A stretch of 64,000 nt of DNA from Okapia johnstoni (taxonomy: Eukaryota > Chordata > Mammalia > Artiodactyla > Giraffidae). The position numbers and the translations under genes are program-made. Of the stretch, positions 32,365 through 44,412 are shown in pieces. The notes beneath the pieces were generated by a model. It had not been told where the DNA came from. It was given only the letters and a program-made list of their open reading frames with translations, and made no database searches. The stretch is taken from contig CM044306.1 of assembly GCA_024291935.2 (NCBI GenBank), positions 17,865,001 through 17,929,000 of the forward strand, written 5' to 3'. The first letter of the stretch is position 1; every line of letters begins with the position of its first letter.

Positions 32365-32470
32365 GATATATAAACATCTCTCTATATATATATATATTGA
32401 CAGACATATATATGTAAATATAGATAGATATTTGTATGTAAATATAGATATTTGTGTATTTCTAGATAAA
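32365..32470. repeat. TATA/GATA-rich microsatellite
   Basis: Imperfect TATATA and TAGATA repetition. Confidence 0.7.
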
Positions 32471-33050
32471 TATTTACAGAGAAAGAGAGAAGATTGATTG
32501 ATTTACTGTTTTATTGCCAAGGAATTGACTTAGTCAATTGTGAGGGCTGGTTAGACAAGTCTGAAATCTGTAGGGTAGGCACTGACATTGCAATTCACAG
32601 AATTTCTCCTTCCTCAAGGAACCCTTAGTTTTTTTCTTATGGGCTTTCAGCTGATTGGATGAGGACCATCCAGAATATCCTTAAAGTCAACAGATTGTAG
32701 GTATTAATCCCATACCTTCATAGCGATCTCTAGATTAGTGGTTTGATGGAATAGCTGAGTATTGTGGACTAAGCAAGTTGACACATGGAATTAAGCATCA
32801 TGCTGTTGTCTGCCTGATACTTCTCTCATGATTAGACTCAGTTATGAATTTTGAGGAGGAAGATCACAGAGTCCCATTTTCATCCCATCATCTCAAGTGT
32901 ACATAATATCAACATAATTTATGATTGATGATGTTGACCCTGTTGCTGGCTGAGCTAGTGTTTGTCAAGTTATTCCACTGTAATTTGCAAGGTTTTTTTT
33001 TTTTTTTTTAAAGAAATCACTATGTGCAGCCCACACTTAAAGCAGGGGGA
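32471..33050. other. Intergenic, unassigned sequence
   Basis: No gene seen. A T-run lies at 32993-33009. Confidence 0.3.
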
Positions 33051-33053
33051 GTC

Positions 33054-33210
33054 ATGGGACTTTCCTGGTCCTGTGATTAAGAATATACCTTCCAGTGCAG
33101 GTTCAATCTCTGGTCAGGAAGCTAAGACTCCACACACCTCAGGGCCAAAAAACCAAATCAGAAGCAGTATCATATTAATAACAAATTCAATAAAAACTTT
33201 TTTAAATGGT
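33054..33210 (+). repeat. CHR-family SINE
   Basis: Diverged head GGGACTTTCCTGGTCCTGTG, B box GGTTCAATCTC, A-rich end. Confidence 0.7.
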
Positions 33211-33464
33211 TTAAAAGGGGGGTGAGGGGAATCAAGCTTCCCATCCTTGAGAGAGGAGTATCATCAATATATTGATACATTATTTGGAATTCTTCCACAT
33301 GGGAAATCTGTCTCCTGCTCCACTTATTAATTTATGCAATTACTTAGTTATATTAATATGGACTCATGGATATTTGTTCTATTTTGTTGTTCAAATTATT
33401 CTAGCTTTGGCCACTGGAAACTGCATGGTATATGTATTTCCCATTTTCTTATCTTCACCTTTCA

Positions 33465-33605
33465 GCATGCACATTCAACAAACATTTATTGAGTACCTAC
33501 TGTGTGCCACAGCCTGTGCTAATCATATAGAATCTACATGTAGTTTAGTATATAAGAGGAGAGAGTGAAGAGGAAGAATGAAACTCAAGGTTATACAGAG
33601 CTACA
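33465..33605 (-). repeat. MIR SINE
   Basis: Antisense: ACAAACATTTATTGAGTACC, then TACTGTGTGCCACAGCCTG. Confidence 0.65.
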
Positions 33606-33627
33606 GGATTTGAACATTAGCATTTTT

Positions 33628-33731
33628 TAAAAATATTTTTGGCCAAGCCACAGGGTATGTAGGATCTTAGTTTCCCACCCCAGGAGCTAAAGCCCAGAGT
33701 CTTAACCTCTGGACCAGGAGGGAAGTTCCTG
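33628..33731 (-). repeat. CHR-family SINE
   Basis: Antisense: TTTTTGGCCAAGCCACAGGG to GGACCAGGAGGGAAGTTCC. Confidence 0.75.
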
Positions 33732-33747
33732 AACATTAGTGGGTTTT

Positions 33748-34010
33748 TTTTAACTTTTTATCTTATTTTGGAGTATAGTTGATTAACAATGTTGTGACAA
33801 TGTCAAGTGTACAGAAAAGTGATTCCACTTTACATATACATGTATCTCTCTTTTTTAATTCTTTCCCCATTTAGGTTATTACATAATATTGAGCAGAGTT
33901 CTCTGTGCTGTACAGTAAGTCCTTGTTGGTTATCCATTTTAAACACAGCAGTGTCTACATGTCAGTCCCCAATTCCCTAACTATCCCTTCTCTTCTCTCC
34001 TCAACCCCCA
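33748..34010 (+). repeat. L1 3'-end fragment
   Basis: Typical phrase GGAGTATAGTTGATTAACAA, then CTGTGCTGTACAGTAAGTCC. Confidence 0.75.
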
Positions 34011-34828
34011 ACTGTGAATTCTGAATATTAGCAAGGAGTGACAGGCTCCAAGTTGGGTTTTCAAAAGGTCATTAGTTATAGACAAGTCAATGGGCAGTTC
34101 CTTGGTAGTTGGCCAGATAAGGTGGAGGCTTTGCAGTCACTCCCAGGTTTCTGGCTCGAGCATTGGGTAGACTGGGTTGTCACTGGCTGAGCTAGGTCAC
34201 CTTGGATGAGGGCCAAGTTGCAAGAGCATGCAGAGCGGAGCAAGAAGATAGCCCAAGAAAGATGAACTTGGGGGGCATCAACATGGGGGGAGGTGATAGG
34301 AGGAAGATGAGCCCGCCAGGAAGATAGAGGAGAAACCATCCAACAGATAGGAGGGGAAGTGAGAGCAGGTATCTCTAAGAAGGGAGACGCTGCACATGGC
34401 AAATGCTACGAAGAGATCCCGCTGGGGAGCTGGGCAGTGTTCATAAGACTTGACAGTTTGCAGGTTGTTAGTGGAAAGGGGAGAGAGAGGAGAAGCTGAG
34501 CTGTCTTGGGCAGAGGAGGGAATGAGAGGTGAGAGAGTGAGGGGAGTGCTGTGCATTTGAAGGTGAGGAGAGCAACAGAGCAACCTCTCTAGGGTCAAGA
34601 GAAGCTTGTCTGGTTATTTCCACGGATAGACTTGAGCTCCTTTAGGGCTATGGGGAAGGAATACGTTGGGGAGGGAGAGTGGGGAGGACAGAGGGAGGAA
34701 GTCCAGAGTGGCCTGTGCCTCAGGGTGGGAGTGGAGTGCTCCAGAGAAATTGAGTGTCCCATGGAACAGCCTGCGCCCCCTAGAGGATCGGTGGTGTCAC
34801 TGCAGACAAGTTTACAGGCACTGTGGGA
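34011..34828. other. Intergenic, purine-rich, no gene seen
   Basis: Ancient-repeat character. One isolated AGATAAGG occurs at 34115-34122. Confidence 0.35.
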
Positions 34829-35155
34829 GTTCAGTTCAGTTCAGTTCGGTCGCTCAGTCGTGTCCGACTCTTTGCGACCCCATGAACTGCAGCACGCCAG
34901 GCCTCCCTGTCCATCACCAACTCCCGGAGTCCACCCAAACCCATGTCCATAGAGTTAGGAAACCATCTCATCCTCTGTCGTACCCTTCTCCTCCTGCCCT
35001 CAATCTTTCCCAGCATCGGGGTCTTTTCAAATGATTCAGCTCTTTGCATCAGGTGGCCGAAGAATTGGAGTTTCAGCTTCAACATCAGTCCTTCCAATGA
35101 ACATCCAGGACTGATCTCCTTTAGGATGGGTTCGTTGGATCTCCTTGCAGTCAAG
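34829..35155 (-). mobile_element. BovB LINE extreme 3' fragment
   Basis: The minus strand encodes the C-terminal part ending GVAKSRTRLSD. It begins with a TTCAGTTCAGTTCGGTCG run on the plus strand and is truncated after about 325 bp. Confidence 0.88.
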
Positions 35156-35311
35156 GTTGTTTATTAGAATCTTTAAGAATCTTTATTGATGGAGAGAAAT
35201 CCTCACTATTACCTGAACTTTGTTTCGCGTCCAGTTTATTAACCTTTTGTATCTACTAAGTAATTGACATCACTTTAAACAATCAAAAAATAGAATTAAT
35301 AAAATAAAAAA

Positions 35312-35452
35312 GGGAATTCCCTGGTGGGCCAATGGTTAGGACTTGGCACTTTCACTGCTGTGGCCCTGGGTTCAGTCCCTGGTCAGGGAACTAAGATCCC
35401 ACAAGCCACACAGTGTAGTCAAAAAAATAAATAAGCAAATAAAAACAAACAA
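35312..35452 (+). repeat. CHR-family SINE
   Basis: Head GGGAATTCCCTGGTGGGCCA, B box GGTTCAGTCCC, tail AAATAAATAAGC. Confidence 0.88.
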
Positions 35453-35564
35453 ACAACCTCTCTGATACTCACCAAAGCACAAATTAACACTTAGGAATTT
35501 GACAAATTAAATTTCTCCTAACATTTTAAACATGAATTACCAATACAATGATGATAAAAATTGG

Positions 35565-35960
35565 TAACACTGTATATTGTCTTTATTATGCCCGAAGCAC
35601 TGTTTGACGTGCCTTACACATATTACTTCATTAATCCTCACAACAGCCCTTCAAGGAAGGTAGTTATGGTGGCTCAGATGGTAAAGAATCTGCCTGCCAT
35701 GCAGGAGACCTGGGTTCAATCCCTGGGTCGGGAAGATCCCCTGGAGAAGGGAAAGGCTACTCACTTCAGTATTCTTGCCTGGAGAATTCCATGGATAGAG
35801 GAGCCTGGTGGACTACAGCCCACGGGGTCGCAAAGAGTCAGATACGACTGAGCGACTAACTCATTCTATTTTGCAGCTGAGGCGACTGAAGCCCAGAGAG
35901 GTGAAGTCACTTGCCCAAGGTCACAGAGTTGGTAAGTGTTAGATTTGTACTCAGTCACTT
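35565..35960 (-). repeat. MIR SINE split by Bov-tA
   Basis: MIR parts at about 35565-35665 and 35866-35960 (TTTTGCAGCTGAGGCGACTG; CTTGCCCAAGGTCACAGAGT) flank the Bov-tA insertion. Confidence 0.65.
35666..35863 (+). repeat. Bov-tA SINE inserted in MIR
   Basis: ATGGTGGCTCAGATGGTAAA to GATACGACTGAGCGACTAAC. Confidence 0.88.
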
Positions 35961-36146
35961 GAGCTATAGAGATGTTACTATTAATACAATTACATACTAT
36001 AATGAAAACATGGCTGACTTCTCTGAACACGTAAACGATTTGCAAAACATACACAAATATGATTATTTCCAAAAGTATTACATCTGGTTGTCAGGAAAAT
36101 TGAGGGTTCTGTTTGGAATGGTCATTTCCTGATGATCTAAACTCTG

Positions 36147-36278
36147 TGTTTTGTGGGCTTGGGGGCTGTGCAATGTGGCTTGCAGGATTTTAGTTCCCTG
36201 AACAGGAATTGAACCTGGGTCCCTGAAGTAAAAGTACAAAGTCCTAACCTAGCCATTGGATTACCGGGGAAGTCCCTA
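36147..36278 (-). repeat. CHR-family SINE
   Basis: Antisense: TTAGTTCCCTGAACAGGAAT to TTACCGGGGAAGTCCC. Confidence 0.78.
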
Positions 36279-36655
36279 AACTCTGTTTTTAAAGTACAAA
36301 ATGAAGAGAGGGAGCTTGCAGCCAGCGGGTAGAGGCATCTTATGTCCTTGCTCATTTTTTTAACTTCATTTTCTGCCCCCTTGGGCACAGAGAGGGCCAT
36401 TTCTCCTGCACTGGCCTGTCCAGTGCCATAAGCACATTTTGACCCACAGGGCATCCTGTCTGCGGTGCCTGGCTGTGTTTCACACCTGGCTTATTTCAAG
36501 TTAGCCTAATTATATCTATCTTTCTGATGCTCACACTGTCCTTACCCAGTAGGACTTCTAAGTACAGCCCCTTGATATCCTTGAAAGTTTTCTCACTACC
36601 CCAGGACATGGAAGCCACTATCACTCTGGGAATCATATCTCCTTTGGTCAAAGAA
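36279..36655. other. Intergenic, nothing recognised
   Basis: No coding signal beyond short chance frames. Confidence 0.3.
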
Positions 36656-36659
36656 CTTA

Positions 36660-36848
36660 AGTGGGCTTGCCAATGCACAAGACGCAAGAGACTCAGGTTC
36701 AATCTCTGGGCCGGGAAGATCTCCTGGAGAAGAAAATGGCAACCCACACTAGTAGTCTTGCCTAGAAAATTCCACAGACAGAAGAGCCTGGCAGGCTACA
36801 GTCCATGGGGTCCCAAAGAGTCGGACACGACTGAGCAACTGAGCTCAC
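36660..36848 (+). repeat. Bov-tA SINE
   Basis: Diverged head, then GGTTCAATCTCTGGGCCGGG and the Bov-A body to ACACGACTGAGCAACTGAGC. Confidence 0.82.
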
Positions 36849-37510
36849 ACACAAAGACTGAAGAGTTTATTTGAGAGCCAAATCCAGGAGTCGGGCCAAG
36901 TTTGGTCTGAACAATATCCTCCAGCACCAGAGCCTGGGGTGTGAGAGGACACCCTCTGGTCGTGCAAGGCTTGGGATCTGTGGGCAGATGAGGCAGAAGG
37001 ATGAGGGTGCCCATGCATTGTACTTACTGGCAGGCCTTCTTAGCATCCACCCTCTAGGGCTTCCTATCTAAGATAAAGAGACGGCAGATCCCCCACGCTG
37101 TGGACTCATTCCTTCACAGACACACCTGCTGTATTGCTTTGAGTGCATTTGTTTACCTCTCTGCTAAACCACAAGAGGGAATCCCTGCTCCCTCCTGGGG
37201 TTTACTGGCCAAAATGAAGTGATTTTTTTACACAGGAGGCTCCCATGGGTTCTGGGCTGTTGTCATTCTCCGCAGAGTCCCAGGACTGCAGTCTTTACTC
37301 TCTCCCAGACTCTGAGGTTACCAGGCCTGTCCGCCTGGCTTTCTGTATCCCCAAGCACCTAGCAGGGTGCCTGACACATTAATAGATGCAAAATAAATGC
37401 TGTGGACCTGCTTCTTGGATGAATAAGTGAACTAACTTCCTCATCTTCTCGAAGTTGAGGCTTAGAAAACCCCATCTTCTCCAGTTATCCAAAGGAAAAC
37501 TGAGGCAGAG
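36849..37510. other. Intergenic, nothing recognised
   Basis: No gene or young repeat seen. Confidence 0.3.
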
Positions 37511-37696
37511 GGACTTCCCTGGTGGTCCAGTGGCTAAAACTCTGTGCTCCCAGTCCATGGGGCCCAGGTTCAATCCCTGGTCAGGGAACTAGATCCCACA
37601 TGCCACAACTAAGTGTTCACATGCCACAGCAGAAGCTCCCATGTGCCACAAATAAGAGCAGGCACAGCCAGATAAATTAAATTAAACTAAAAACTA
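37511..37696 (+). repeat. CHR-family SINE
   Basis: Head GGGACTTCCCTGGTGGTCCA, B box GGTTCAATCCC, repeated CATGCCACA phrases and an AAATTAAA tail. Confidence 0.88.
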
Positions 37697-38004
37697 AGGT
37701 GCAGACTGGAAACCCTTCTCCTATCCTTCTCTCCCCTCAGGTATCAGAGCCAGTGTTGTTTTCCTCCCAGACAAGATGAGTTAATGTGGTTCCCCTCCCA
37801 AATCGCCCAGCTGACAAAGCTGGATCCTTAGATAGGGGCCCAGGCCTGTTCAGACACTGCTTTGTACTCCCCACCCTGCCCCACCCAGGACCCTTCAGCA
37901 CCACTGGTCAGGCCCCACTTGAAATTAACCAATGGAAGTGTAGAGCTAAGGCTCTGGTTCCTGATTGGCTGCTCCAGGTCTATTCAGAAAGAAACAAGGC
38001 AGGA

Positions 38005-38228
38005 GTTTGGGATAAACATATACACACTACTATATATAAAATAGATAATCAACAAGGACCTATTGTATAGCACAGGGAACTCAATATTCTCTAATAACCC
38101 ACATGGGAAAAGGATCAGAAGAAGAATGGATACATGTATAGGTATAACTGGATCACTTTGCTGTACACTTGAAACTAACACAACATTGTAAATCAACTTG
38201 AATATAAAATAAAAATTAAAAAGTGCTA
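38005..38228 (+). repeat. L1 3'-end fragment
   Basis: Typical L1 3' UTR: CCTATTGTATAGCACAGGGA and GTACACTTGAAACTAACACA, with an AAATAAAAATTAAAAAG end. Confidence 0.75.
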
Positions 38229-38267
38229 CTTAAAAAAAAATGAAACAAGAAGCAGTTTGCGCTTTGG

Positions 38268-38305
38268 GGCTCCCTGCCCTCGTCCGGGCTCCCTGCCCTC
38301 GTCCA
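38268..38305. repeat. Tandem duplication of an 18-19 bp word
   Basis: GGCTCCCTGCCCTCGTCC occurs twice in direct succession. Confidence 0.8.
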
Positions 38306-38639
38306 GCCTCTCAGAGAGACAGCTGAGTTATTAAGCTGGGTCTGCTGGAGCTGGCTGGCTTCCCCTCAAGGAAGACCAGGGGCTCATGGGGAGAACAGAG
38401 GTTTCCCTCCTAAAGTCTCCCCAGAGTTCAGCCTTCCTGCTGGGAGTGGGGGAGTGGGCAGCTCAAGGTCCCCTGATAGGAATAGTTCCCGAAGGAGGAG
38501 AAGCAAGGGCCAGGGTTTGGGGAACCCGGCCAGGCCTTTGGGCATCTACCCTCACCTGCCAGGAGCATCAGACCTCAGGGTCCAACATATGGAAGGACTG
38601 TGTTGCTGACTGGGGTTTTCTCTTAACCACCAAACCTAC

Positions 38640-38835
38640 CATTTATCAGACTTTACTATGGGACTGCAGCTGTGCTAAGCGTTTCCTGGACAACATCTAA
38701 TTCCACCTGCACAGCCTCTCCAGGAGACTGGATGTTATGGATGAAGAGTCCGAGACTTCAAAGACATCTGGAAACTTACTCAAGGTCACACAGCTAGTAA
38801 GAGGCCAGACCCAGCTGGTTGGACTCCAAAGCCAT
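38640..38835 (-). repeat. MIR SINE
   Basis: Antisense: ACTCAAGGTCACACAGCTAG near 38777. Confidence 0.65.
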
Positions 38836-40590
38836 TGGTTTAACTACAACTCCTCCCACCACCGCCCCCCTGCCCACACACATACACACAGAGACACATA
38901 CCCAGTGGGAGACACACCCATGAGCCCAGGCCCCTGGAGAAAGACTCTGCCATCAGCCGTCAGGCAGAGGCCCTACACATCTGGCTCAGCAGATAGGAGA
39001 GGCCAAGAAGGGGTGGAGCTGTTCGCTGAGGGAGGGGCAGTCCCCCAAGTCAGGCTGGGCTCTTTTCTGAAGAAGCCATCTGACCCCTCCTCCAGCAGGG
39101 ATGGAGAAAGAAGCTTTCACCGACTGGGGTGTAGGAGAGGCCCAGACTGACAGGGAGACCCACCTGCCCGGAGGAGGGGTGGGTCCACCGTGGATCCCAG
39201 AGAACATAAGTGAGAGATGGGCCAAGGGCAAGACAGAGGGAGGGTGGAAGCTGATACCTTCCCACCTTCTTCCTCTCCTTCAGGGTCCACCAACGCCTGT
39301 CTTGTCACACAGACACTCACTAGTGAACACAGACATGGCAGGCACAAATCCCCCCACCCCCTCCCACCCCTTTCCACCCGGCAAAAGTGGCTGCTCCGTA
39401 GTTCTATTTCATTCCATTTTACTTTTTTAAATACACCACCTGCCACCCCTAGTCCTGAGCTCCTACTGGGTGCAGGCCTGTCCTGAAAGCAGAGGGTGAC
39501 AATCATGGGGACCCCACAGGGAGGGGAGGAGATCCCCGCGGGAGGAGATCCCCGCAGGAGGACTGGCGGTCATCTGTGCTAGGTCAACCGAAGAGTAGCT
39601 GCCTGGACAGGGGAAGGGACTGAGCTCAATTTTAACCTTTAACCAGGTCAAGGGAGAGCATGGAGGCGAGGACCAGTTGGACAAGGCCTGGGATCAGGCG
39701 CAAGTTCAGACAGGAAGACCAGGCCCGGAGGTCAGAAGGAAGAATTTGGACTTTATCCTTAGACGCCAGGAGCGGCTGGCGGCAGGGGCGGGGTAGGCGT
39801 GCATGGTCAGCGGGTCCCTGGAGCATGTGGGAAGGAAGAGAGGACCCTCTCTACAGGCTCTCTGCCCACACAGGGCTCCCCATGCCCGGATCCCCGCTCT
39901 CATGCACAGAGGCCCCAGGACGTGTTGTCTCCCCCGTAGAGGCCCCCACTCCCTGGACTCCAGCAGGTTCTTCCCCAGCCCTCAGGCTCTCTGCACCTCC
40001 CCACAGATCCTTTGGGTATAGAGCGCCCCACTCAGGCCTGTGTCTGGGGTCACCTGGGCCCCCAGTGGTGAGAATGGGGTGTTGAGCCTCTCCCAGTGGA
40101 TCCAAGGAACTCTGGCCAGCCCGCCCTGCAGGCCTGGGTCAGTCTAGTGGGCGGCAGTTTCCAGTCTGTTGCAGCCCCGCCCCTGCCCTGCTCCTGGGCC
40201 CTGGACGGTGTGGCCTTGAACTCTCATTGACCCAGAAGAGCCATTTCCTTGAGAGTTTTCCCTCCCTGTCCCCATCCCAAGCTGTGGACCCTGGCTATCT
40301 GTGAGCGAATGCTGCTCCAGGTGGCTGGCGATGAGCTGTGTGACCTCTGGTTACATGACCTCTCTGTGCCCTCCCTTTTCTTCCAGTTTTGTGAGGATTA
40401 ACAGTTGCACAGCCTGTGAGTAAAGATAGCTTACCTTATGAAAGGTGGTCTTTATGCCCTGCAATCAAATATTGCTGTCTGAATGAGGAAGCAGAGGGTC
40501 AGGGGTTGCTACTAATGGGAAAAAGATGAGGTGGAGAGATTTCAGTGTCCCACCCTGGGCTGGGGCTTATTATAAGACTAAACTCTTCCT
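38836..40590. other. Intergenic GC-rich stretch, no gene called
   Basis: About 1.7 kb almost free of young SINEs, with open frames of 130-140 codons on both strands. None shows recognisable motifs or splice-site structure. A tandem GGAGATCCCCGC word lies at 39517-39556. Confidence 0.4.
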
Positions 40591-40604
40591 TTTTTTTTTA
40601 AGAT

Positions 40605-40812
40605 TTATAAAAATGTAGACTTGATACTGGGAAAGACTGAAGACAAAAGGAAAAGAGGGCAGCAGAGGATGAAATGGTTAGATAACATCATGGACTCAAT
40701 GGACATGAATTTGAGAAAACTCCGGGAGATACTGAAGGACAGGAAAGCCTGGTGTGCTGCAGTCCATGAGGTCGCAAAGAGTCAGATACGACTTAGTGAC
40801 TGAAAACAACAA
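40605..40812 (+). mobile_element. BovB LINE 3' fragment
   Basis: The plus strand reads 60 codons with the conserved words GQQRMKW and EVAKSQIRLSD of the BovB C-terminus. Confidence 0.82.
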
Positions 40813-40874
40813 CAATTTTTAAAGTCTTTTTTTTTTAAGTCTTTATTGAATTTATTACAATATTGCTTCTGTTT

Positions 40875-40999
40875 TATGTTTTGGTTTTTTTGGAGGGGTG
40901 GCTGTGAAGCATGGGATCTTAGCTCCCCAACCAGGGATCGAACCCACACCCCCTGCACTGGAAGGCAAAGTTCTAACCGCTGGACTGCCAGGGAAGTCC
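40875..40999 (-). repeat. CHR-family SINE
   Basis: Antisense: GATCTTAGCTCCCCAACCAG to CTGCCAGGGAAGTCCC. Confidence 0.85.
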
Positions 41000-41272
41000 C
41001 CAGATCTTCCTCATTTTGAAGCCCTGTGGTCTCTGGGGATATGTGAGCACCCTAGAGCTGCTAGCTCCACTTGTGGTTTGTGCTTTCACCCCTGGGGCTA
41101 GATGGTGGGATTAGAGATGGATGAGCTAGTCCTGGCAAGGGTGGGAAGATGCAGGCTCCTGCGGACCAGGTTGGAAAAAGGTAGTGACCTCAAGGGTCAG
41201 CACACAGGGAACAGAGATAATACGGTGAAATGTTCTACACTAGAATACCATCTTTCAAGATGCGTCCTCCTT

Positions 41273-41385
41273 GGGCATTCCCTGGCCGTCCAGTGGTTAA
41301 GACTCTGTGCTTTACATTGACGAGGGCCCAGGTTCCACCCCTGGTCCGGGAACTAAGATCCCACAGGCCAGGCAGCACAAGGGGC
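41273..41385 (+). repeat. CHR-family SINE
   Basis: Head GGGCATTCCCTGGCCGTCCA, B box GGTTCCACCCC. Confidence 0.82.
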
Positions 41386-41534
41386 TGGGGGTGGGGAGGA
41401 ATGCTTCCTCCTTGAAGCCTTGCCTGACTGCTTCATTCTCTTACTAGAGAGTTCTTGGGGCCTAAGAAGCTGCAGCTTAGCCTCGGTGAGCTGTGTTCCG
41501 TTTCTGCATGTAGTAGGGGATGACCACGGAGTCT

Positions 41535-41660
41535 TTTTTAAAGAGCTTTCCCATATGTTAGCTCATTTAATCCTCCTAACAGCCCTGGGAGGGAAGAATG
41601 AAATGTGCTTAATTCAAGGAGGCATTTATTTCATGGATCCTATGTAACAGCCTCACCTAG
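41535..41660 (-). repeat. MIR-like remnant
   Basis: TAGCTCATTTAATCCTCCTA is typical of antisense MIR. Confidence 0.55.
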
Positions 41661-41869
41661 TGAGTAGCAGAAAGGTTACAGAAACTTTTCCCAACCATTC
41701 CTTGTGTTTATCCCATTGAGGCTGAAGGCAGTATAAGTGAGAGTTTGAGACAGAATTTCTTAGGGAAATGACATTTACAGACTCCAGGTGTTTGTGTCCC
41801 GGCTTCTAACTAATTCAGGGTGGAGCTGAAGGAACAGAGAAGCCAGCATGTGAGTGAAAGTTGAAAGAA

Positions 41870-42050
41870 CACTGGAACCCCAGAGAGCAAGGTTCAAATC
41901 TTGGCCCTATTACCTACTGTGTGACATTAGGTGGGTTACTTAATCTCTCTGAGCCTCATTTTCACCATCTGTAAAATGGGAATGAGAATGCATCCCTCAT
42001 ATAATTACTGTGGGGAGCCTTTCAATCTTTCATTTAATAAAAATTCAGAG
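41870..42050 (+). repeat. MIR SINE
   Basis: Sense: CTACTGTGTGACATTAGGTG, then CACCATCTGTAAAATGGGAA. Confidence 0.75.
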
Positions 42051-42109
42051 CCTACCTTGTGCCAGGTACAGTGATGGACAAGCCTAGCAAAGAATTTGTC
42101 TTCAACAAG

Positions 42110-42295
42110 CTACTATGTATAAAATAAATAGGCTACAAGCATATATTGTACTCCACAGGGGATATAGCTAACATTTTATAATAACTATAAAGGGCATATA
42201 TTCTTTAAAAATTGTAAATTGCTATGTTGTACACCTAAAACTAAATATTATTGTAAGTCAACTATTATTACAGTAAGTTTTTAATAAGTATAAAA
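42110..42295 (+). repeat. L1 3'-end fragment
   Basis: TGTACACCTAAAACTAAATA and neighbouring A/T-rich sequence match L1 3' ends. Confidence 0.65.
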
Positions 42296-42432
42296 TGAAA
42301 AGAACTTTTCTTCATGGATTTCATGGTCTAGTGGAGAGAGATGACAATAAACTGAGCAGGAAATTATCAGCTGATAAGAAAAAGCAGGTGATGTGATCCT
42401 GGCTAAGATTACTGGCTAAGATTTCCATTCTC

Positions 42433-42532
42433 ATTTTTTGGTTGCAAGATCTTGATCCCCATCCAGGGAATGAACTGGGCCCTCAGCAGTGAAAGAGCAG
42501 AGTCCTAACCACTGGATCCCCAGGCAATTCCA
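42433..42532 (-). repeat. CHR-family SINE
   Basis: Antisense: TTTTTTGGTTGCAAGATCTT to GATCCCCAGGCAATTCC. Confidence 0.7.
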
Positions 42533-42825
42533 CTCCTCATTTTCCTGTGTAACTCTGGACAGATGGCTGGCTCCCTTGAAGCTCAGTGTAGCCCTGAGGT
42601 TAAGTCCTAACTGAAGGAATGTAAGCAGAAGCCACCACTGGGAAATATCCTTAAAGAAACGGGCGTGTCTTCCTGCTGGCTGGAATGCAGAAGTGATGGC
42701 TGAAGCTCACACAGCCATATGGGACCAGGAGGAGAGAAACACCCACTGATAATGCCACAGATGGAAGATACCTGGGTAGGGTTCCTGGCACTATGGGGGA
42801 CCAGCCTAGACTTCCTGCACGGTGC

Positions 42826-43152
42826 TGTGCTTAGTCGCTCAGTTGTCTTTGACTCTCTGTGACCCTGTGGACTGTAGCCCACCAGTCTCCTCTGTCCATG
42901 GAATTCTCTGGGTGAGGACACTAGAGTGGATTGCCTTGCCCTTCTCCAGGGGATCTTCCCAACCCAGGGATCAAACCCAGGTCTCCCGCATTGCAAGTGG
43001 ATTCTTTACCATCTGAGCCACAAGGAAAGCCCAAGAATATGGAAGTAGGTAGCCTATCCCTTCTCCAGGGGAACTTCTTGACGCAGGAATCGAACCGGGG
43101 TCTCTTGCATTATAGGCAGATTCGTTACCAGTTGAGCTACTAGGGAAGCCCC
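42826..43152 (-). repeat. Bov-tA SINE with duplicated tRNA-like unit
   Basis: Antisense Bov-tA from GTGCTTAGTCGCTCAGTTGT to GAGCCACAAGGAAAGCCC. It is followed by a second partial unit (CCCTTCTCCAGGGGAACTTC) ending in another head, CTACTAGGGAAGCCCC. Confidence 0.82.
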
Positions 43153-44275
43153 TAGATCTACATCCAGACTTTCACATCAAAGAGAAATAAATTTTGGTCT
43201 TGCTTAAGCCAATACGATTTGAGATTTTCTCTCATACATGGCCCACCCTGATTTTCCTTGACATGGGATAGAGTGGTTGGAGTTTTTTCTAAGTGGATGA
43301 TAAAAGATGTAGGGGTAACATTTGATTTGAGACCTGAATAGGCAGGGAGAGGTTGGGGAGAAGCATCCAGGCAGGATGGGGAGACCCAGGCAGGAATGAT
43401 GCTGGTGCCCTGACAGAGCAGAAAGGCAGAGGGGAGAGGAGGGCAGGAATAGCCCGGAGCAGGGAATGGGTGTGGGGAATTCATGAAGGATTTTACCCAG
43501 GGGAGTGATGTCTTCTGATTTCTGTTTCTTAAAGGTCACTCTGAATGCCAGGTGGCCCCTGCATTGTAAGGGCCCCAAGTGAATCCAGGAGGCCAGGTTC
43601 CAGGCTCCTGGGGTGATGGAGGAGCAGGACAGTGGACCTGGGGAGAAACAGTAGAGATGGAGAGAAGAGGATGGGACCGTGGAGGTGGAGCCAATAGAAT
43701 GAGCTGTGGCTGGATGCGGGGTGAGGGAAAGAGAAGAATCAAGGAAGTGCCTCGATTTGGGGCATGAGGAACCAAGTGAAGACTGGACAAGGCCCAGAGT
43801 TTGTTTCTTTACTTATTTGTGTTTAGGGGTAAAGGTTAGAATTAAACAATACTGTGAATGCGTATCACCTATATGGTCTTTTTCAAATAGTAGTTGTCTC
43901 ATCCATGCTTTCGGCAGTAGGCTAAGGGACCGATTTTTGCACTGATTCCATTCAAAGTCAACACATATGAACTATCAACTTCGGGCAGAGCTGTAGACAA
44001 GGTTTAATGGACTGAGAAATGGTCTCTGTCCTTAGGGCTTACAGTCTGTGGAGGAGAAAGACAGGGCCATGGATCACCCCAGTAGAGCCCAGATGGGCTA
44101 TGACACAGGTGGGCTTGGGCTGAGCCATTTCAAGCTGCCAGGGGTGAGGAGCGTGGGAGGAAGGAGGCTTCACAGAGTTGGGGATGCAAGAGCTGAGCCC
44201 TGAAGCTTCAGTTCAGCAGATACAGAAAGGAAAGGAGCCTCAGGACAAGGGAACAGCATATGTAAAGACCCAGAA
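43153..44275. other. Intergenic, old repeat-like sequence, no gene
   Basis: G-rich sequence (43320-43800) resembles an ancient interspersed repeat that I cannot name. Open frames up to 124 codons lack recognisable features. Confidence 0.35.
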
Positions 44276-44279
44276 GTCT

Positions 44280-44412
44280 AGGGAGTTCCCTGAAGGCCTA
44301 GTGGTTAGGATTTCAGGCTTTCACTGCCACAGTCTGTGTTTAACTTCTGGTCATAGAACTGAGATCCCGCAAGCCAAGCCATGTAGCCAAAAAAAAAAAA
44401 AAAAAAAAAAAG
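44280..44412 (+). repeat. CHR-family SINE with 22-A tail
   Basis: Head AGGGAGTTCCCTGAAGGCCT, diverged B box and a long pure A tail, which suggests a relatively recent insertion. Confidence 0.85.

Noticed and set aside
39101..39506. Overlapping open frames of 109-129 codons on both strands near 39.1-39.5 kb
   Set aside because: Chance frames in GC-rich sequence, with no motifs and no exon-like borders.
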